Below are positions 32,232 through 35,258 of a stretch of DNA of 35,258 nt, in pieces (within the stretch, counting starts at the first letter, position 1; every line of letters begins with the position of its first letter). This DNA comes from Clostridia bacterium (GTDB lineage: Bacteria > Bacillota > Clostridia > Oscillospirales > Acutalibacteraceae): contig JAUNDK010000022.1 of the NCBI GenBank assembly GCA_030526115.1, forward strand, positions 1-35,258. The letters run 5' to 3'. The position numbers and the translations under genes were made by a program. The notes below the pieces were generated by a model, which saw only the letters and a list, made by a program, of their open reading frames with translations, had not been told where the DNA came from and did not search any database.

Positions 32232-33468
32232 TATAATATTCCGCGATGGATTCGCCGCATCTCATGCCTGTTGACCAGGCAAAGTGCAGGTTGTATCCTC
32301 CGCACACTCCGTTAATATTTAGAATCTCGCCACACATGTAAAGCTTTGCTGCTTTCTTGGATTCCATTGTTTTAAGGTTTATCTCCTTAAGCGGAACTCC
32401 ACCATGAGTAACCTGAGCATCATCAAATGTTTTTACTCCGCTTACATTTAACCTGCATGATTTTATCAATTTCGCAATAGAGAAAATCTGCTTCTTACCT
32501 ATCTCTCGATACTTGATGTTTAACGGAATTTTACATTCTCTTAATATCTCTCTGCCAAGTTTATTGTTGAGCAGGCCATCAAGCAGGAACTCAGAATCTT
32601 CTGATGGATTATTTGAAATAAAATCAGAAAGAATGTTAATGAGTTCACTGAATTCAATCTCCGGGATAAAATCTATCATGACATAGCAGTTCTCTTTGCT
32701 TTTAAGTTCTGCATAGTGAGAGGAAAGATTAAACATGCAGACTCCCGAAAGAGAATTTGACGCAAACTGAATTTCCCCCGGTTCAGTTGCTATTAATTTG
32801 CTGCCACTGAATAAGTCAACCTTTGCTAAACTTCTTACACCCTGAAGATTTTTAATGAACTTATCTTTGCAGATAAAAGGCAAAAGCGCAGGGCTTAGCT
32901 TTGTGAAAGTATGAGAAAGTTTTTCCAATATGGAATTCCCATTTTTTCCGGAAGACAGCTTTGGTGAAGCAAGTCCACCTGCAGCAAGCACACAGAATGC
33001 AGAACTGAGCTGAACTCCGGCTTCTGAGCTTATTGTGTATGATTTATTCTTATAACAGATATCATTTACTGCAAACTCATAGATAAACTCAACATTATGT
33101 GTAATGAGAGTATTCATCAGCACAGTAAGTACTGACTGTGCCTGTCTGCTGTATGGATATACCCTTCCCTCTGAATCGGAAAAGGTCAGGAGTCCCAGCT
33201 CGTAGAAATAGCTTTTGATATAATCAGGTGAATATGTAGCAAGCAATTCAGCTATCTGATTTACATCACCGTGGAAATGTTCGGGAAGAATATTATCATT
33301 TGTGAGATTGCATCTTCCGTTGCCAGTTGCAAGAAGTTTGCGACCTGCCTTTTTGTTCGCATCCACTATTGCGATATTGAGTTGCTTTCTGCTGTTTTTT
33401 ACAAGAGAGCATCCGGCCATAAGTCCGGATGCCCCTGCTCCAATTATTATTACATCGTAATTTTTCAA
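32215..33468 (-). CDS. HI0933/BaiN-family flavoprotein
   Basis: FAD-binding protein of 417 residues. The N-terminus has IIIGAGASGLMAG (dinucleotide-binding glycines G10, G12, G15), then KKAGRKLLATGNGRCNLTN (about 41-59), which is diagnostic for the HI0933 family. The C-terminus has the FAD contact GEILNINGVCGGYNLHFAW. One member, BaiN of Clostridium scindens, was reported to reduce bile-acid intermediates, but most members are housekeeping proteins of unknown role and no bai genes are present here. The start is TTG at 33468 with GAGG upstream. It follows the COG2426 gene after 12 bases. Confidence 0.9.
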   Translation of the reverse strand: MKNYDVIIIGAGASGLMAGCSLVKNSRKQLNIAIVDANKKAGRKLLATGNGRCNLTNDNILPEHFHGDVNQIAELLATYSPDYIKSYFYELGLLTFSDSEGRVYPYSRQAQSVLTVLMNTLITHNVEFIYEFAVNDICYKNKSYTISSEAGVQLSSAFCVLAAGGLASPKLSSGKNGNSILEKLSHTFTKLSPALLPFICKDKFIKNLQGVRSLAKVDLFSGSKLIATEPGEIQFASNSLSGVCMFNLSSHYAELKSKENCYVMIDFIPEIEFSELINILSDFISNNPSEDSEFLLDGLLNNKLGREILRECKIPLNIKYREIGKKQIFSIAKLIKSCRLNVSGVKTFDDAQVTHGGVPLKEINLKTMESKKAAKLYMCGEILNINGVCGGYNLHFAWSTGMRCGESIAEYYNGKSK

Positions 33469-33480
33469 AACTTTAACCTC

Positions 33481-33957
33481 TTAAAAAATAAGACCGAGCG
33501 CACCATATGAAACAAGGCACATAATAATATCTGCAATAAGAGATCCAACAATAATTGAAAGTGCCGCATGTTTGATATCCATTTTCAAAACAACAGCTGC
33601 AAGAGCACCTGTCCATGCACCTGTTCCAGGAAGTGGAATAGCAACAAAAAGCATGAGGCCAAAAGTCTTATATTTTTCTATTTTACCTCTGTTTTTCTCC
33701 GCTTTTCTGTTAAGCCACTGGACAAACTTTGTATTCTTGAAGAAATCCATAATCTTTTCAAGGAATAAAAGCACAAAAGGAATCGGAACAAGTGTACCGA
33801 AAAAACAGATGAAAAATGCCTTAATCATTTCTACATTGAGAAATTTTGCGGCAAGAATTCCACCTCTTAACTCAATTGTCGGAATAAGAGAAAGAATAAA
33901 AATTACAATCTCTGACGGAAATACGTTTGAAAATAAATTGATTAAATAATCAGCCAT
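33481..33957 (-). CDS. COG2426 small multidrug export-like membrane protein
   Basis: Integral membrane protein of 158 residues of PF06695 (named small multi-drug export protein; export activity is not proven for most members). Membrane segments are visible near 13-35, 40-65, 98-120 and 130-155. The conserved elements are SLIPTIELRGGILAA (about 22-36) and VAIPLPGTGAWTGALAA (about 105-121). The start at 33957 is preferred because AGGAG lies 8 bases upstream; an ATG two codons earlier is only 2 bases from it. It overlaps the upstream zinc-ribbon gene by 16 bases. Confidence 0.85.
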   Translation of the reverse strand: MADYLINLFSNVFPSEIVIFILSLIPTIELRGGILAAKFLNVEMIKAFFICFFGTLVPIPFVLLFLEKIMDFFKNTKFVQWLNRKAEKNRGKIEKYKTFGLMLFVAIPLPGTGAWTGALAAVVLKMDIKHAALSIIVGSLIADIIMCLVSYGALGLIF

Positions 33958-34454
33958 GAACATAACTCCTTTATCATACCTATTTCAGCTCTGTTGAAAA
34001 AGTTTCTCAGTCCGTTTGCCACATAATCTGAAGCAAAAACAACTAACGATACTATAATCATAAAAAGAACTATTCCTATTATATCGAGAGCTATTCGTTT
34101 TCCCCTTGGCATATCATCAGGAACAGTTTCTTCCTCTTTACCTTCATCGTATTTCTGAAGAACTGCGTTTGCCGCCTCTATATCTGAATAATCAACGTAG
34201 ATATTCTGATCGTCTTTCATATTTCTGGAATCAAAAGGACTCTGAATTACACCAAGGCTGTATTTCTCAACCGTATGCTTTACACCATTTTCTTCGAAAA
34301 CAGATGCAATTTCCTCAGCTTCAAATTTATGACAGGTCATTAAATATACTGAATCATTATCCTTTACAGGACGCAATGTTCTTGTTCTTTTACAATTTGA
34401 GCAGACTGTAATTTTGTCTTCGTTTAACTGTCTGCACTTAGTACAATACTGCAT
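33942..34454 (-). CDS. zinc-ribbon, DUF2007-like, single-pass membrane protein
   Basis: Protein of 170 residues without a known role. The N-terminal zinc ribbon has C4, C7, C18 and C21. The middle part (about 34-100) resembles the DUF2007 putative signal-transducing fold (VYLMTCHKFEAEEIASVFEE and IYVDYSDIEAANAVLQKY). A basic stretch (RGKR) precedes one membrane segment (about 121-145). It starts an operon with the COG2426 membrane protein and two flavoproteins. AGGAG lies 7 bases before the ATG at 34454. The DUF2007 match is by pattern memory only. Confidence 0.65.
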   Translation of the reverse strand: MQYCTKCRQLNEDKITVCSNCKRTRTLRPVKDNDSVYLMTCHKFEAEEIASVFEENGVKHTVEKYSLGVIQSPFDSRNMKDDQNIYVDYSDIEAANAVLQKYDEGKEEETVPDDMPRGKRIALDIIGIVLFMIIVSLVVFASDYVANGLRNFFNRAEIGMIKELCSWLII

Positions 34455-34483
34455 TGTTTACTCCTAACAAAAATTTTCAGTAT

Positions 34484-34489
34484 ATTTTA
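34484..34489 (-). promoter_or_regulatory. extended -10 promoter element before the zinc-ribbon/flavoprotein operon
   Basis: Minus strand TGCTAAAAT gives a -10 TAAAAT (34484-34489) with an upstream TGn extension. No good -35 is present. The palindrome GCATATATGC (34490-34499) adjoins the box and could bind a regulator. Confidence 0.5.
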
Positions 34490-34525
34490 GCATATATGCG
34501 AACAAAATTCTACTGTTTATATTAA

Positions 34526-34554
34526 CAAAAAGAGGCGACCCGAAAGACGCCTCT
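34526..34554 (-). terminator. intrinsic terminator of leuS
   Basis: Minus-strand stem AGAGGCG (34548-34554) with CGCCTCT (34531-34537), ten-base loop, followed by TTTTGTT. It lies 14 bases after the leuS stop. Confidence 0.85.
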
Positions 34555-34568
34555 GATATATCTTTTGA

Positions 34569-35258
34569 TTATTTTGCAACGATGTTTACGAGCTTGCCCG
34601 GAACAACGATTTCCTTTACGATATTCTTGCCTGCAATTTCAGGAACAATCTTCTCGTCAGCCTTAGCCATAGCAAGAACAGTGTCCTTATCTGCATCAGC
34701 AGGAATAACAAGCTTTGTCTTGATTTTGCCGTTAATCTGAACAACAATTTCTACTGTTGCATCAACACACTTGCTTTCATCATACTTTGGCCATGCCTGA
34801 GTGCATACAAGACCCTCACCGAGCTTATTTACTTCCCATACCTCTTCTGTGATATGTGGAGCAAAGATGTTGAGGAGAGTTGTAAAGATTGCAAGTTCCT
34901 TCTTGTTGATGGAACCGAAGGATGTAATCTCATTGATAAGAGCCATGAGAGCTGCAATAGCTGTGTTAAACTTGAGGTTCTCACAGTCCTCGCCAACCTT
35001 CTTGATTGTCTTATGGAAGGAGCTCTCAAGCTCAGGACGAATTGTATCACCATCCACGAGAATCTCCTGAAGATTCCAGTAACGGTCTACGAGTCTTCTG
35101 CATCCTCTGATACCGGATGTACTCCATGGAGCTGCCTTCTCGAAATCACCGATGAACATCTCGTAAAGTCTTAATGTATCTGCACCGTAGAGATCTACCA
35201 TCTCGTCAGGGTTAACAACATTGCCTCTGGACTTGGACATCTTTTCTCCGCCCTCACC
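34569..35258 (-). CDS. leuS: leucyl-tRNA synthetase, C-terminal part (5' end beyond window)
   Basis: Charges tRNA-Leu with leucine. The frame runs from the right edge and covers about 229 of some 800 residues. It begins GEGGEKMSKSRGN, which is the KMSKS catalytic signature (about 35220-35258), followed by the NPDEMVDLYGADTLRLYEMF stretch, the anticodon-binding helical domain (about 60-150 after the motif) and the LeuS C-terminal domain ending VPGKLVNIVAK. The catalytic HIGH motif and editing domain are outside. A T-box leader would lie upstream, beyond the window. The cognate tRNA-Leu(TAA) lies elsewhere in this window, at 18985. Confidence 0.96.
   Translation of the reverse strand, partial: GEGGEKMSKSRGNVVNPDEMVDLYGADTLRLYEMFIGDFEKAAPWSTSGIRGCRRLVDRYWNLQEILVDGDTIRPELESSFHKTIKKVGEDCENLKFNTAIAALMALINEITSFGSINKKELAIFTTLLNIFAPHITEEVWEVNKLGEGLVCTQAWPKYDESKCVDATVEIVVQINGKIKTKLVIPADADKDTVLAMAKADEKIVPEIAGKNIVKEIVVPGKLVNIVAK

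Noticed and set aside
32215-33468. Bile-acid reductase (baiN) assignment for the HI0933-type gene
   Set aside because: The family is widespread and mostly housekeeping, and no other bai gene is present, so the function cannot be transferred.
33568-33949. Plus-strand frames opposite the COG2426 gene
   Set aside because: The minus-strand frame has clear membrane segments and family motifs; the plus-strand frames do not.
1-35258. CRISPR arrays, insertion sequences, prophage or defence islands
   Set aside because: No regularly spaced repeats, transposase motifs, integrase or att-like repeats by the tRNAs were seen on either strand.

Overview
The window looks like chromosomal backbone of a low-GC, anaerobic Gram-positive bacterium of the class Clostridia. 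The guess of a gut Ruminococcaceae- or Lachnospiraceae-like organism is inference; no 16S gene is present. The evidence is the gene order yloC-remA-gmk-rpoZ-priA-def-fmt-rsmB-rlmN, the ScpA/ScpB block with a GerW/YtfJ-type sporulation gene, the one-polypeptide pyruvate:ferredoxin oxidoreductase, the CCA-encoding tRNAs, and sigma-A-type promoters that nearly all have 16-17 base spacers. Almost every gene is on the minus strand. Only rpmB, a GH3 glycosidase gene and a MarR gene are on the plus strand, each with its own promoter and terminator.

Layout from left to right; minus-strand operons therefore read from high to low coordinates. (1) 1-8060: a translation, replication and RNA-modification operon that starts at a promoter overlapping the preceding terminator and runs yloC, remA, gmk, rpoZ, priA, def, fmt, rsmB, rlmN, with rlmN cut by the left edge. 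coaBC, which lies between rpoZ and priA in Bacillus subtilis, is absent. (2) 8051-12344: a chromosome-segregation and envelope operon with a site-2-type protease, scpA, scpB, a DUF2953 gene, a ytfJ/gerW gene, rluB and a small unknown gene, ending in a clear terminator. (3) 12346-13444: a HAD phosphatase gene and the divergent rpmB. (4) 13445-18941: an operon with nusB, a TsaD/Kae1-like gene, xseA, xseB, ispA, an RluA-type synthase and a zinc-dependent phospholipase C-like gene. It is preceded by a leader holding a terminator and a possible antiterminator. (5) 18947-19297: tRNA-Leu and tRNA-Lys, each with its own promoter and hairpin.

(6) 19387-26584: accessory carbohydrate and cell-wall genes. 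These are a cytoplasmic GH3 enzyme of NagZ type, a membrane-anchored GH25 lysozyme, a TIGR01212/YtqA radical SAM protein that appears to start at CTG, a MarR regulator and a GH78 alpha-L-rhamnosidase. (7) 26553-30252: the large PFOR gene, with a palindromic operator candidate over its transcription start. (8) 30303-30584: tRNA-Thr and tRNA-Asp. (9) 30639-34489: an operon of a zinc-ribbon membrane protein, a COG2426 small membrane protein and two flavoproteins (HI0933/BaiN and COG2509 families). (10) 34526-35258: the 3' end of leuS.

I see no CRISPR array, insertion sequence, prophage, toxin-antitoxin pair or defence island, and nothing that clearly amounts to an undescribed multi-gene system. 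The points most worth a second look are the likely CTG start, the nusB leader, the PFOR operator candidate, the TsaD-like protein in the nusB/xse operon, and the hairpin between tRNA-Asp and tRNA-Thr. No stretch above 300 bases lacks a feature.
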